From the NCBI RefSeq assembly GCF_011881725.1, contig NZ_JAATUR010000009.1:1-64000 (forward strand): a stretch of 64,000 nt of DNA, in the 5' to 3' direction. Shown piece after piece: positions 7,748 to 16,086 of this stretch. The stretch is from Escherichia coli (GTDB lineage: Bacteria > Pseudomonadota > Gammaproteobacteria > Enterobacterales > Enterobacteriaceae). The position numbers and the translations under genes are program-made. Numbering within the stretch: position 1 is the stretch's first letter; the number at the start of each line of letters is the position of its first letter. The notes beneath the pieces are model-generated. The model saw only the letters and a list, made by a program, of their open reading frames with translations. It was not told the origin of the DNA and searched no databases.

Positions 7748-8443
7748 ATGTCAAACACGCCAATCGAGCTTAAAGGTAGCAACTTCACCTTATCAGTGGT
7801 TCATCTGCATGAGGCAGAGCCTAAGATTATTCATCAAGCGCTGGAAGACAAAATCGCTCAGGCCCCCGCATTTTTAAAGCATGCTCCCGTCGTACTCAAT
7901 GTCAGTGACCTTGAAGAACTGGTCAACTGGTCAGCAATGCACAAAGCTATCTCAGCAACTGGCTTGCGGATAATTGGCGTCAGCGGCTGCAAAAACGCGA
8001 AACTGAAAGCTGAAATAGAAAAGATGGGGCTACCAATCCTGACTGAAGGAAAGGAAAAAGCGCCACGTTCAGCTCCCGTTCCCCAGGCTCCAGCGCAAAA
8101 TACGATCCCGGACACAAAAACACGTTTAATAGACACTCCTGTCCGTTCCGGTCAGCGCATTTATGCTCCACAATGTGATTTGATTGTTACAAGTAATGTA
8201 AGTGCAGGAGCAGAATTGATCGCGGATGGTAACATTCATGTCTATGGCATAATGCGCGGTCGTGCGCTGGCGGGGGCAAGTGGTGATCGGGAAGCGCAAA
8301 TATTTTGTACTAACCTGATGGCCGAACTAGTATCTATTGCTGGTGAATACTGGCTGAGTGATAAAATCCCAGTAGAATTTTATGGCAAAGCGGCACGGCT
8401 GCAATTAGTCGAAAACGCTTTGACCGTTCAATCGTTAAATTGA
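7748..8443 (+). CDS. minC: Septum site-determining inhibitor MinC
   Basis: A 231-aa inhibitor of FtsZ ring assembly at the cell poles. The N-terminal half (about 1-110) antagonises FtsZ polymers. A proline-rich linker (APVPQAPAQ) joins it to the C-terminal right-handed beta-helix that dimerises and binds MinD and FtsZ tails ([10 protein letters not shown] region). ATG 7748 gives the standard length; an in-frame upstream start would add five residues. First gene of minCDE, with 23 bases to minD. The linker and N-terminal half differ from K-12 at a noticeable number of positions (for example DLEELVNW), more than minD or minE do. Confidence 0.97.
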   Translation: MSNTPIELKGSNFTLSVVHLHEAEPKIIHQALEDKIAQAPAFLKHAPVVLNVSDLEELVNWSAMHKAISATGLRIIGVSGCKNAKLKAEIEKMGLPILTEGKEKAPRSAPVPQAPAQNTIPDTKTRLIDTPVRSGQRIYAPQCDLIVTSNVSAGAELIADGNIHVYGIMRGRALAGASGDREAQIFCTNLMAELVSIAGEYWLSDKIPVEFYGKAARLQLVENALTVQSLN

Positions 8444-8466
8444 TCCCTTTTTAACAAGGAATTTTT

Positions 8467-9279
8467 ATGGCACGCATTATTGTTGTTACTTCAGGAAAAG
8501 GGGGCGTTGGAAAGACCACCTCCAGCGCGGCCATCGCCACTGGTTTGGCCCAGAAGGGAAAGAAAACTGTCGTGATAGATTTTGATATCGGCCTGCGTAA
8601 TCTCGACCTGATTATGGGTTGTGAACGTCGGGTCGTTTACGATTTCGTCAACGTCATTCAGGGCGATGCAACGCTAAATCAGGCGTTAATTAAGGATAAG
8701 CGTACAGAAAATCTCTATATTCTTCCGGCATCGCAAACGCGCGATAAAGATGCCCTCACCCGTGAAGGGGTCGCCAAAGTTCTTGATGATCTGAAAGCGA
8801 TGGATTTTGAATTTATCGTTTGTGACTCCCCGGCAGGGATTGAAACTGGTGCATTAATGGCACTCTATTTTGCAGACGAAGCCATTATCACCACCAACCC
8901 AGAAGTCTCCTCAGTACGCGACTCTGACCGTATTTTAGGCATTCTGGCGTCGAAATCACGCCGTGCTGAAAACGGTGAAGAACCTATTAAAGAGCACCTA
9001 CTGTTAACGCGCTATAATCCAGGCCGCGTGAACAAAGGTGACATGCTAAGCATGGAAGATGTGCTGGAGATCCTGCGCATCAAACTCGTCGGCGTGATCC
9101 CTGAAGATCAATCAGTATTGCGCGCCTCTAACCAGGGTGAACCAGTAATTCTCGACATTAACGCCGATGCGGGTAAAGCCTACGCAGATACCGTAGAACG
9201 TCTGTTGGGAGAAGAACGTCCTTTCCGCTTCATTGAAGAAGAGAAGAAAGGCTTCCTCAAACGCTTGTTCGGAGGATAA
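8467..9279 (+). CDS. minD: Septum site-determining ATPase MinD
   Basis: A 270-aa ParA-like membrane-associated ATPase that recruits MinC and oscillates from pole to pole. The deviant Walker A motif GKGGVGKT is at residues 10-17 with the signature lysine 11. The C-terminal amphipathic membrane-targeting helix (KKGFLKRLFGG) is intact. RBS AAGGA lies upstream and minE starts three bases downstream, so the last two genes are translationally close. Confidence 0.98.
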   Translation: MARIIVVTSGKGGVGKTTSSAAIATGLAQKGKKTVVIDFDIGLRNLDLIMGCERRVVYDFVNVIQGDATLNQALIKDKRTENLYILPASQTRDKDALTREGVAKVLDDLKAMDFEFIVCDSPAGIETGALMALYFADEAIITTNPEVSSVRDSDRILGILASKSRRAENGEEPIKEHLLLTRYNPGRVNKGDMLSMEDVLEILRIKLVGVIPEDQSVLRASNQGEPVILDINADAGKAYADTVERLLGEERPFRFIEEEKKGFLKRLFGG

Positions 9280-9282
9280 GTT

Positions 9283-9549
9283 ATGGCATTACTCGATTTC
9301 TTTCTCTCACGGAAGAAAAATACGGCTAACATTGCGAAAGAGCGGTTACAGATTATTGTTGCTGAACGCCGTCGCAGCGATGCAGAACCACATTATCTAC
9401 CGCAATTGCGTAAAGATATTCTTGAGGTCATTTGTAAATATGTACAAATAGATCCTGAGATGGTTACTGTACAACTTGAGCAAAAAGATGGTGATATTTC
9501 TATTCTTGAGCTGAACGTGACGTTACCGGAAGCAGAAGAGCTGAAATAA
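9283..9549 (+). CDS. minE: Division topological specificity factor MinE
   Basis: An 88-aa protein that stimulates the MinD ATPase, displacing MinC and driving the oscillation. The N-terminal membrane-binding and anti-MinCD segment ([21 protein letters not shown]) and the C-terminal dimer domain are complete, and the sequence looks the same as K-12. Last gene of the operon, followed by a hairpin. Confidence 0.98.
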
Positions 9550-9569
9550 GCTGTATTAGCTCTAACCTG

Positions 9570-9610
9570 ATCTGACAGTTACCGTTTGTTTATACAGGTA
9601 TCTGTCAGAT
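9570..9610 (+). terminator. Hairpin after minE
   Basis: ATCTGACAG (9570-9578) pairs with CTGTCAGAT (9602-9610), with extra TTACC/GGTA pairing inside the arms. It lies 21 bases after the minE stop. The tail is only moderately T-rich, so it could also be an mRNA-stabilising hairpin. Confidence 0.6.
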
Positions 9611-10002
9611 TGTATTTGGTCTAAACTTTGCTCTTTCCCTCCATTGTCAGCTCAAATCGCCACTGATTTACATTATCGCCACCAGAGCGAAATCATTTAT
9701 CTTGCCTTTTTTGATAAAAATTATTCACATTTAAATCACACAGCAATATTGATATTTCATGTTTCATAACATCTACAATAATATATTAATGCTTGATGAC
9801 ATTTCTTGAAGAAAATATTTCAAATCAATGAGTTAACCCTTATTTAAGATTTTCCCCATTCAAGCATAAAACACAATTACTATTATACCAACCGCATTCA
9901 TTTTGAATTATCTGAATAATAGTGAGTGCTCTTTAGTTAAGTAAATATTAATTCAAGACGTAATTATTGCGTGTGCAACTTACTTAATACCGGACATCTA
10001 AG
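9611..10002. other. AT-rich gap before ymgG
   Basis: About 390 bases, strongly AT-rich, with no frame of note on either strand. K-12 carries the pseudogene ycgI between minE and ymgG; no recognisable trace is seen here. The region probably holds the ymgGD promoter, but no clear hexamer pair stands out. Confidence 0.4.
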
Positions 10003-10347
10003 TTGAAGAAAAAAATACTCGCCTTCGGGCTTATCTCAGCATTGCTCTGCTCCGTGCCAGCGATGGCGGATATGAACCGCACTACGAAAGGTGCGCTGTT
10101 AGGTGCAGGCGTCGGTTTACTGACTGGCAATGGCATTAATGGTGTACTGAAAGGCGCTGCTGTAGGCGCTGGTGTTGGTGCAGTAACTGAAAAAGGTCGC
10201 GACGGTAAAAATGCCCGCAAAGGTGCGAAAGTGGGTGCTGCTGTTGGCGCAGTCACAGGCGTGTTGACCGGCAATGGTCTGGAAGGCGCGATTAAAGGGG
10301 CTGTGGTTGGCGGCACGGGTGGTGCCATTCTGGGTAAAATGAAATAA
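10003..10347 (+). CDS. ymgG: YmgG, glycine-zipper periplasmic/outer-membrane protein
   Basis: A 114-aa secreted protein of unknown function. A signal peptide (about residues 1-22, ending AMA-D) precedes repeated glycine-zipper segments ([44 protein letters not shown]), a pattern seen in small envelope proteins that insert in or line membranes. The start codon is TTG with a poor Shine-Dalgarno, which suggests low expression. ymgD starts nine bases after its stop. The glycine repeats also open a long antisense frame that is not a gene. Confidence 0.88.
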   Translation: MKKKILAFGLISALLCSVPAMADMNRTTKGALLGAGVGLLTGNGINGVLKGAAVGAGVGAVTEKGRDGKNARKGAKVGAAVGAVTGVLTGNGLEGAIKGAVVGGTGGAILGKMK

Positions 10348-10356
10348 GGAAAGATG

Positions 10357-10686
10357 ATGAAAAAATTTGCATTACTGGCGGGTCTGTTTGTTTTCGCACC
10401 AATGAGCTGGGCGCAGGACTACAATATTAAGAACGGTTTGCCAGCAGAAACCTATATTACTTGTGCTGAAGCCAACGAAATGGCAAAAACTGACAGCGCA
10501 CAGGTTGCAGAAATTGTGGCTGTAATGGGTAACGCCAGCGTTACGAGCCGTGATTTAAAAATTGAGCAATCTCCGGAACTGAGTGCCAAAGTGGTAGAAA
10601 AACTGAACCAGGTTTGTGCTAAAGATCCGCAAATGCTGTTAATTACCGCCATTGATGACACCATGCGTGCCATCGGCAAAAAATAA
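10357..10686 (+). CDS. ymgD: YmgD, small periplasmic protein
   Basis: A 109-aa protein with a signal peptide (cleavage after MSWAQ region, around residue 19) and two cysteines in the mature part (Cys of TCAEAN and of NQVCAKD) that could form a disulphide. It is compact and HdeA-like in size; function unknown. ATG 10357 is chosen because AAGGA lies seven bases away; the ATG at 10354 is too close. Co-directional with ymgG. Confidence 0.9.
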   Translation: MKKFALLAGLFVFAPMSWAQDYNIKNGLPAETYITCAEANEMAKTDSAQVAEIVAVMGNASVTSRDLKIEQSPELSAKVVEKLNQVCAKDPQMLLITAIDDTMRAIGKK

Positions 10687-10701
10687 TAGCTAATGTAGTA
10701 C

Positions 10702-10728
10702 CGCGCCGATTGATTCGGCGCGTTTTTT
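10702..10728 (+). terminator. Terminator of ymgGD
   Basis: CGCGCCGA (10702-10709) / TCGGCGCG (10715-10722) with a 5-base loop, followed directly by TTTTTT (10723-10728). Confidence 0.9.
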
Positions 10729-11007
10729 AACAGGTGGAGAGATCAGAACTTATATGTAAAACCCACCTATAAAATATTTTGTGAGCACACCACTCTTGAG
10801 AGCTGTTTTCGAAATATTCCCTCCTTGTTTTTTTCGAAATCAACAGCCTGTGATTTACACCAGATGAAATTATTACCACGATACGCGGGATACCACCAGC
10901 AGGATATTAGCTCAATGAATGGTGGTTTAATCGGTAGGTCATGTCATGAAAAAACGTTCACTGCCAGCAACTCATTCAGCTGTTTTCTGACAGTGATAAC
11001 AGAAAGA
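10729..11007. other. Short gap where K-12 carries the autotransporter gene ycgH
   Basis: About 280 bases between the ymgD terminator and the end of ymgF. K-12 has a multi-kilobase autotransporter-like pseudogene (ycgH) at this place. Here only a short sequence remains, with one 73-codon plus-strand frame of no recognisable family. It may be a deletion scar or the ancestral empty site. Confidence 0.4.
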
Positions 11008-11226
11008 TTAATGCTGATCCCTATGGCTAACAAATTTTTCCCTTAACCGATTAACCAAATTGATCGCCAACCAAACCAACGCATTTAGCAAATTTATAGT
11101 AACAAGCACTTCTCCCAACCAGGTGCGGGGGTTGGCAAAAAGGATAACCAGGAAGGTGATTAGCATAAATGCAATGGAGAAAATGATATATAAAGTAAAA
11201 TAATCCAGATTATTACTCTTGTTCAT
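11008..11226 (-). CDS. ymgF: YmgF, small inner-membrane protein
   Basis: A 72-aa protein with two hydrophobic segments (FTLYIIFSIAFMLITFLVIL, and GEVLVTINLLNALVWLAINLV) flanked by basic residues, matching YmgF, reported in E. coli as an inner-membrane protein that localises at the septum with divisome proteins. ATG 11226 matches the K-12 start (MNKSNNLDYF); upstream in-frame starts add a non-conserved leader. Lies downstream of pdeG on the same strand. Confidence 0.88.
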   Translation of the reverse strand: MNKSNNLDYFTLYIIFSIAFMLITFLVILFANPRTWLGEVLVTINLLNALVWLAINLVNRLREKFVSHRDQH

Positions 11227-11356
11227 GCTACTGATGGTAATCCTGTCAAAAATTTCAGACAATTATAGCAAACAAAATAATGAACAATAGTAACAAGACG
11301 CAACGAGCTAATTACCTGTCTATAATAACATCACCTCATACTTATGTGATCATTTT

Positions 11357-12880
11357 TTACTCAACAACAACTCTCACCTTCGGTTTTGAAAGAATAATTT
11401 TGACCAGCTCAATATATGTCACCGGTTTATAGAAATAGTATCCCTGCTGGAACGTGATGTTATTTTTGTTCAGGTAATCGAGTTGTTCTTTCGTCTCGAC
11501 GCCTTCGGCGACAATACTGATTGAAAGTTTACGCGCCAGATCCAGTACACAATCCAGTATCCTGGTGGAATCAGGATCTGCGTTGACCCGACCGACGAAA
11601 CTGTGATCAATTTTGATATAATCAATATGCAGATCATGGAGATAAGAAAGCCCTGAGTATCCTGTACCAAAATCATCCAGCGCAATGACAAAACCATTTT
11701 CATGCAACATGTTTAGTCGATGGACCAGACTTTCATCAACATGCAAAGGCTCACGCTCAGTGACTTCAAGTACGAGATTCAAATCGCGGCGCGTGAAACT
11801 GTCCCGGTATTTCAGGCATTCTTCAACAAATGTCGGCGAAATAATATGCGAGGCACTGAAATTTATCCCAACGTGAAAACCTTCTGGCAGTTTACTTTCG
11901 ATCGCATTCATTTGTTTGGCGACCTGGCTCATCAAACTTTGGGTGAGTGGAACTATCAACCCTGATTTTTCAGCAAGAGGAATAAAAGCCGCAGGAGAGA
12001 TATATCCTCCCCGTGGGTGTTTCCAGCGGGCAAGGACTTCCACGCCGCGTAACGTCCCTTCCCGCCCATTTACCACTGGTTGATAAAAAGGCACAATTTC
12101 ACCGTTATGTATTGCTTTCCGCAGGATTTCTTCAGGTGTTTCGCTCTTGTTGAAATACTTATCAAGCAAGAAGGCAACGGCGCAGGAAATTAATAGAATG
12201 AATATCAAAACCCCCAGACCTTTATCGATAAGACGGCTAAAGCTAAATAGATGTGGTTGATTATAAATAATACTAAAATGATATTTTTTGGAGTTGACTC
12301 GCTCAGAAAAATGATTATTTGCATTGAGAGTTGTCACATCTCCCGACAGGCCAATAATGCTATCGCCAACGAGCAAAGTATATTTCCCCCCTTTCAACGG
12401 CACATTGAGCGCCCCACGAATATGCTGGTCGCTAATAGTCACCATAATACGCGTAGCAGCGAATTCAGTTTGATAGAGCAGAATGGGTAATTTGTTTACC
12501 GTATCGATTGCCGGAGCCAACAGCAAATTACTCTCAGGTGTCGCAGGAATGCGGGATAGCAATACGCGATTGCCCGGCAGCGATGTACACCAGACCGCAC
12601 CTTGTTTGAGAATGATGATCGTACGCAGGTGTGGCTTGAGCGCTGCTTCTGTGCCTAGTTGATATTGTTCATTCAGATCGCACCCTTTTCTGGCAATTTC
12701 CCGTGCCGCCTGAGTCGCCTGTGTCGCTTCTTCAAGTATATGATTGATATTGTTTGCGGCATATCTCGCCCCTGCCAGATTCTCCGCTTTTGCGGAATGC
12801 CAGAGCTGGATGTTCAATATAGAGACGCCGGTAACAAACAGGCAAACCGCAACGAGGATAGCGATAAGTGTATTGCGCAT
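11357..12880 (-). CDS. pdeG: PdeG, membrane cyclic-di-GMP phosphodiesterase with CSS domain
   Basis: A 507-aa protein. TM1 lies at about 5-25, then a periplasmic CSS domain with two cysteines (Cys in GCDLNEQ and WCTSLPG), TM2 around 225-245, and a cytoplasmic EAL domain. The EAL signature appears as GVEVLARW. Other active-site motifs are intact: EVTER, DDFGTGYSGL, KIDHSFV and VAEGVET. It should hydrolyse c-di-GMP under redox control of the CSS disulphide. The periplasmic part differs clearly from K-12 while the EAL domain is near identical. Formerly ycgG. Alone upstream; ymgF follows. Confidence 0.94.
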   Translation of the reverse strand: MRNTLIAILVAVCLFVTGVSILNIQLWHSAKAENLAGARYAANNINHILEEATQATQAAREIARKGCDLNEQYQLGTEAALKPHLRTIIILKQGAVWCTSLPGNRVLLSRIPATPESNLLLAPAIDTVNKLPILLYQTEFAATRIMVTISDQHIRGALNVPLKGGKYTLLVGDSIIGLSGDVTTLNANNHFSERVNSKKYHFSIIYNQPHLFSFSRLIDKGLGVLIFILLISCAVAFLLDKYFNKSETPEEILRKAIHNGEIVPFYQPVVNGREGTLRGVEVLARWKHPRGGYISPAAFIPLAEKSGLIVPLTQSLMSQVAKQMNAIESKLPEGFHVGINFSASHIISPTFVEECLKYRDSFTRRDLNLVLEVTEREPLHVDESLVHRLNMLHENGFVIALDDFGTGYSGLSYLHDLHIDYIKIDHSFVGRVNADPDSTRILDCVLDLARKLSISIVAEGVETKEQLDYLNKNNITFQQGYYFYKPVTYIELVKIILSKPKVRVVVE

Positions 12881-13412
12881 CTGCGTGTCCCTGACAACAG
12901 GTTAATCGAGGGGTTGACATTCATTCGCTTAATCTAGCGTCTACAGAGAGCATGGTCGAGAGTATCAGAAATATCCACGCACCAGATGAAATTTTGCCCA
13001 ACATGCCGCTAGTCGTTCAATGACCGATGAAATACTCATGTCAGCGTTAATCAATTGTTTTTAAGCAGACAAAAGACATGGGGTAATAATTCTGGAACGA
13101 AATTATAGGTTGGGCATGTTTCTGTTTGGCTTTAATCTTTGCCTTAATACATATGTGAATCAAAAGGTTAAATGCATTCCTGTGACCTGCAACTCAAGCC
13201 TTTTCAGCATTAGTATCGTCGTTGAGTCAAGTCCATAACATTTGAATTATTCTGATTACGTTTTTCGCGCAGTATTCATCTGTTAGATGCTTCTTTGCCA
13301 TCGTTCATAAGATAGTTAAGACCAGAGATTTCGATTAGTTTGATTTATTCTAAGGAGGTATGGGTTTTTATAATCAATTGGACATATTATTTTTATAAGA
13401 TTCCTTAAGATT
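12881..13412. other. AT-rich variable gap upstream of pdeG
   Basis: About 530 bases. In K-12 the blue-light genes bluR-bluF-ycgZ-ymgA-ariR-ymgC and prophage e14 lie between pdeG and icd; none is present here. No frame with a believable start is seen. A sequence TAAGGAGGT followed at once by ATG (13352-13362) opens a 12-codon frame, with spacing too short for initiation. It presumably contains the pdeG promoter. Confidence 0.4.
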
Positions 13413-13441
13413 AAGAAATCTGCCTTAAAGACAGATTTCTT
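13413..13441 (-). terminator. Hairpin after the yeeN-like gene
   Basis: AAGAAATCTG (13413-13422) / CAGATTTCTT (13432-13441), a perfect 10-bp stem located 11 bases beyond the yeeN-like stop on the minus strand. The trailing sequence is AT-rich but lacks a clean T run. Confidence 0.65.
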
Positions 13442-13451
13442 TAATTTATAA

Positions 13452-14168
13452 TTAGAGATTTGCTACGTTATGATATACTTTTTGAACATCGTCGTCATCT
13501 TCGAGGGCATCAATAAGTCCTTCAAAGATTTCTAAATCTTCTGGTGAAAGTTCAACTTCTGATTGAGCAATCATTTCTAATTCTGTTGTTGAGAACTCAG
13601 TAATTCCAGCTGCTTTCAGAGCTGCAATTCCTTTGTGAAGATCTGTAGGCTCAGTATAAATAACGATGTTTCCTTCTTCTTCGGTCACATCACGAACATC
13701 CACTTCAGCTTCAAGCAAAATTTCAAAAATATGGTCAGGGTCAGTACCTGCAAATACAATCACGCCAGTATTGTCAAACATATAGCTGACAGACCCGGCA
13801 GCTCCGATATTCCCGCCCTTTTTATTGAAAATTGTACGAACGTTAGCAATCGTACGGTTAACATTTGAAGTCAACGTTTCAGCGATAATCATTGAACCAT
13901 TGGGTCCAAAGCCTTCATAACGTCCTTGTACGAACGTTTCGTCTCCGCCACCTTTGGCTTTATCAATAGCTTTATCAATGACGTGTTTTGGAACTTGCGC
14001 CTGTTTCGCACGTTCAATAACGAACTTCAAAGAAGTGTTTAACTCTGGGTCCGGTTCACCTTGTTTAGCCGCAGCATAGATTTCCACACCGAATTTTGCA
14101 TATACTTTAGACGTTGCACCGTCTTTAGCCGTTTTTTTGGCAACAATATTGGCCCATTTACGTCCCAC
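13452..14168 (-). CDS. yeeN: YeeN-like YebC/PmpR-family protein
   Basis: A 238-aa cytosolic protein of the YebC/TACO1 family. Members act on ribosomes stalled at proline stretches and have also been described as transcription regulators. The N-terminus [17 protein letters not shown], the internal [16 protein letters not shown] motif and the acidic C-terminus match E. coli YeeN almost residue for residue and resemble the Firmicutes form more than E. coli YebC. The start is GTG 14168 behind a strong GAGGGGG. In K-12 yeeN sits far away near asnW, so the locus beside icd is unusual. Lower GC than its neighbours suggests import. Whether a second copy exists elsewhere cannot be seen. Confidence 0.9.
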   Translation of the reverse strand: MGRKWANIVAKKTAKDGATSKVYAKFGVEIYAAAKQGEPDPELNTSLKFVIERAKQAQVPKHVIDKAIDKAKGGGDETFVQGRYEGFGPNGSMIIAETLTSNVNRTIANVRTIFNKKGGNIGAAGSVSYMFDNTGVIVFAGTDPDHIFEILLEAEVDVRDVTEEEGNIVIYTEPTDLHKGIAALKAAGITEFSTTELEMIAQSEVELSPEDLEIFEGLIDALEDDDDVQKVYHNVANL

Positions 14169-14201
14169 TGGAATAACCCCCTCGAAATTTATTTACATTA
14201 A

Positions 14202-14262
14202 TAACAGGTTGATAACCTGTGTTTTTCGTCATATTATATCATAACATGAAAAATTTCGTCTA
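14202..14262 (-). promoter_or_regulatory. Promoter and leader dyad of the yeeN-like gene
   Basis: On the minus strand TAGACG (14262-14257) and TATAAT (14238-14233) are separated by 18 bases. Downstream, within the presumed leader, lies the perfect dyad ACAGGTT-ATC-AACCTGT (14204-14220). The dyad could be an operator or a leader hairpin. Confidence 0.5.
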
Positions 14263-14615
14263 TGAGAATTAAAAATATCAATTACTTTCAGAAAACATTT
14301 AAATTCAACCAAGCCTAAATATCATTAATAATTATTTCGAGTTTTCTTATGGCTTTGGTTTTTATTATTAATTGCTCCAATAACACTATAGAAAAACAAT
14401 ATAATAACCGAGAATAATCATTGGGCAACAGTTTTAAATACATATCTAAATATTAGCAAGCGTTCACCAGAGATAATAAAAAACCTGAGGAATGCCTAAT
14501 GGAAACCTGGCTGAGGAACTGCCATCTGACTGACCAACCTCCCCCAAATTACCAGAAGGTTTTGATAACTTATTTTGATAAAATTTTGATAACCGTTAGC
14601 AGCCGACCAAAAAAC
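14263..14615. other. AT-rich gap between icd and the yeeN-like gene
   Basis: No gene is recognised. This is where lambdoid elements such as e14 and phage 21 insert, using the 3' end of icd as attachment site. I see no second copy of the icd 3' end here or further left to 13000, so the site appears unoccupied. Confidence 0.4.
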
Positions 14616-14638
14616 AACGGGAGCGTTACGCTCCCGTT
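14616..14638 (-). terminator. icd terminator
   Basis: AACGGGAGCG (14616-14625) / CGCTCCCGTT (14629-14638). On the minus strand the stem is followed by a T-rich run (TTTTTTGG), directly after icd. Confidence 0.9.
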
Positions 14639-14661
14639 AATGGATTTAACAAATTACCGTA

Positions 14662-15912
14662 TTACATATTTTCGATGATCGCATCACCAAATTCTGAACA
14701 TTTCAGCAGCTTAGCGCCTTCCATCAGACGTTCGAAGTCATAGGTTACGGTCTTGGCGTTGATTGCGCCTTCCATACCTTTAACAATCAGGTCAGCCGCT
14801 TCAGTCCAACCCATATGGCGCAGCATCATTTCTGCGGAAAGGATAATAGAACCTGGGTTAACTTTGTCCTGACCGGCATATTTCGGTGCAGTACCGTGAG
14901 TAGCTTCAAACAGCGCGCATTCGTCACCAATGTTTGCGCCAGGGGCAATACCAATACCACCAACCTGTGCTGCCAGGGCATCAGAAATGTAGTCACCGTT
15001 CAGGTTCATACAGGCGATAACATCATATTCAGCCGGACGCAGCAGGATCTGTTGCAGGAACGCATCAGCGATCACGTCTTTAATGACGATCTCTTTACCG
15101 GTGTTCGGGTTTTTGACTTTCAGCCACGGACCACCGTCGATCAGTTCACCGCCAAACTCTTCACGCGCCAGCTGGTAGCCCCAGTCTTTAAACGCGCCTT
15201 CGGTGAACTTCATGATGTTGCCTTTGTGCACCAGGGTCACAGAGTCACGGTCGTTAGCAATTGCGTATTCGATCGCTGCACGAACCAGACGTTTGGTGCC
15301 TTCTTCAGAACACGGCTTAATGCCGATACCGCAATGTTCCGGGAAGCGAATTTTCTTCACGCCCATCTCTTCACGCAGGAATTTGATCACTTTCTCTGCG
15401 TCGGCTGAGTCAGCTTTCCATTCGATACCCGCATAAATGTCTTCCGAGTTTTCACGGAAGATAACCATATCGGTCAGTTCTGGGTGTTTAACCGGGCTTG
15501 GGGTGCCCTGATAGTAACGTACCGGACGCAGGCAGATGTACAGATCCAGTTCCTGGCGCAGGGCTACGTTAAGAGAACGAATACCGCCACCAACCGGAGT
15601 GGTCAGCGGGCCTTTGATGGCAACGCGATATTCACGAATCAGATCGAGAGTTTCAGAAGGCAGCCAGACATCCTGACCATAAACCTGTGTAGATTTTTCA
15701 CCGGTGTAAATTTCCATCCAGGAAATTTTACGCTCGCCTTTATAGGCTTTCTCGACTGCAGCGTCGACCACTTTCAGCATGGCTGGGGTTACATCTACAC
15801 CGATTCCATCACCTTCAATGTAAGGGATAATCGGATTTTCAGGAACGTTGAGTTTGCCATTTTGCAGGGTGATCTTCTTGCCTTGTGCCGGAACAACTAC
15901 TTTACTTTCCAT
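14662..15912 (-). CDS. icd: Isocitrate dehydrogenase (NADP+)
   Basis: A 416-aa TCA-cycle enzyme that oxidatively decarboxylates isocitrate to 2-oxoglutarate with NADP+. Ser113 in [11 protein letters not shown], the substrate-binding and AceK-phosphorylated residue, is present. So are the metal-binding aspartates ([17 protein letters not shown]) and the NADP-binding HGTAPKYAG. The start ATG 15912 has a strong GAAGGAGAGG. The C-terminus ([11 protein letters not shown]) is complete, as expected for an unoccupied phage attachment site. Divergent from rluE. Confidence 0.99.
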   Translation of the reverse strand: MESKVVVPAQGKKITLQNGKLNVPENPIIPYIEGDGIGVDVTPAMLKVVDAAVEKAYKGERKISWMEIYTGEKSTQVYGQDVWLPSETLDLIREYRVAIKGPLTTPVGGGIRSLNVALRQELDLYICLRPVRYYQGTPSPVKHPELTDMVIFRENSEDIYAGIEWKADSADAEKVIKFLREEMGVKKIRFPEHCGIGIKPCSEEGTKRLVRAAIEYAIANDRDSVTLVHKGNIMKFTEGAFKDWGYQLAREEFGGELIDGGPWLKVKNPNTGKEIVIKDVIADAFLQQILLRPAEYDVIACMNLNGDYISDALAAQVGGIGIAPGANIGDECALFEATHGTAPKYAGQDKVNPGSIILSAEMMLRHMGWTEAADLIVKGMEGAINAKTVTYDFERLMEGAKLLKCSEFGDAIIENM

Positions 15913-16080
15913 TCACCTCTCCTTCGAGCGCTACTGGTTTGCTCGTCTGCCACCACGTTGCATATGCGTTTGCGTCCTGCGATACGGATGCTTTAGAGCA
16001 ATCTTTTTGTTAATGATTTGTAATTGGCTTGTCAATACTACCCTATTGTTTGCCGTCATGAAAGATGTGCGTTGTTAGGC

Positions 16081-16086
16081 TATAAT
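16081..16086 (+). promoter_or_regulatory. Candidate -10 box overlapping the usual rluE start
   Basis: TATAAT at 16081-16086 contains the first bases of the conventional rluE ATG (16085). No good -35 is visible. If this is the rluE promoter, transcription starts near 16093 and translation must start at a later ATG (16115). Confidence 0.4.

Noticed and set aside
9984..10328. Long antisense frame opposite ymgG
   Set aside because: Alanine/proline-rich shadow produced by the glycine-zipper codons of ymgG; no start signals.
13352..13400. TAAGGAGGT followed by ATG, a possible 12-residue leader peptide
   Set aside because: The Shine-Dalgarno touches the start codon, too close for initiation, and nothing downstream on that strand would be controlled by it.
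13000..14661. A prophage inserted in icd
   Set aside because: No integrase, cI, structural genes or duplicated icd end in this segment; the yeeN-like gene is the only gene.
14815..15996. Two long plus-strand frames opposite icd
   Set aside because: Shadows of the highly expressed icd gene; no RBS or family, unlike the certain icd on the minus strand.
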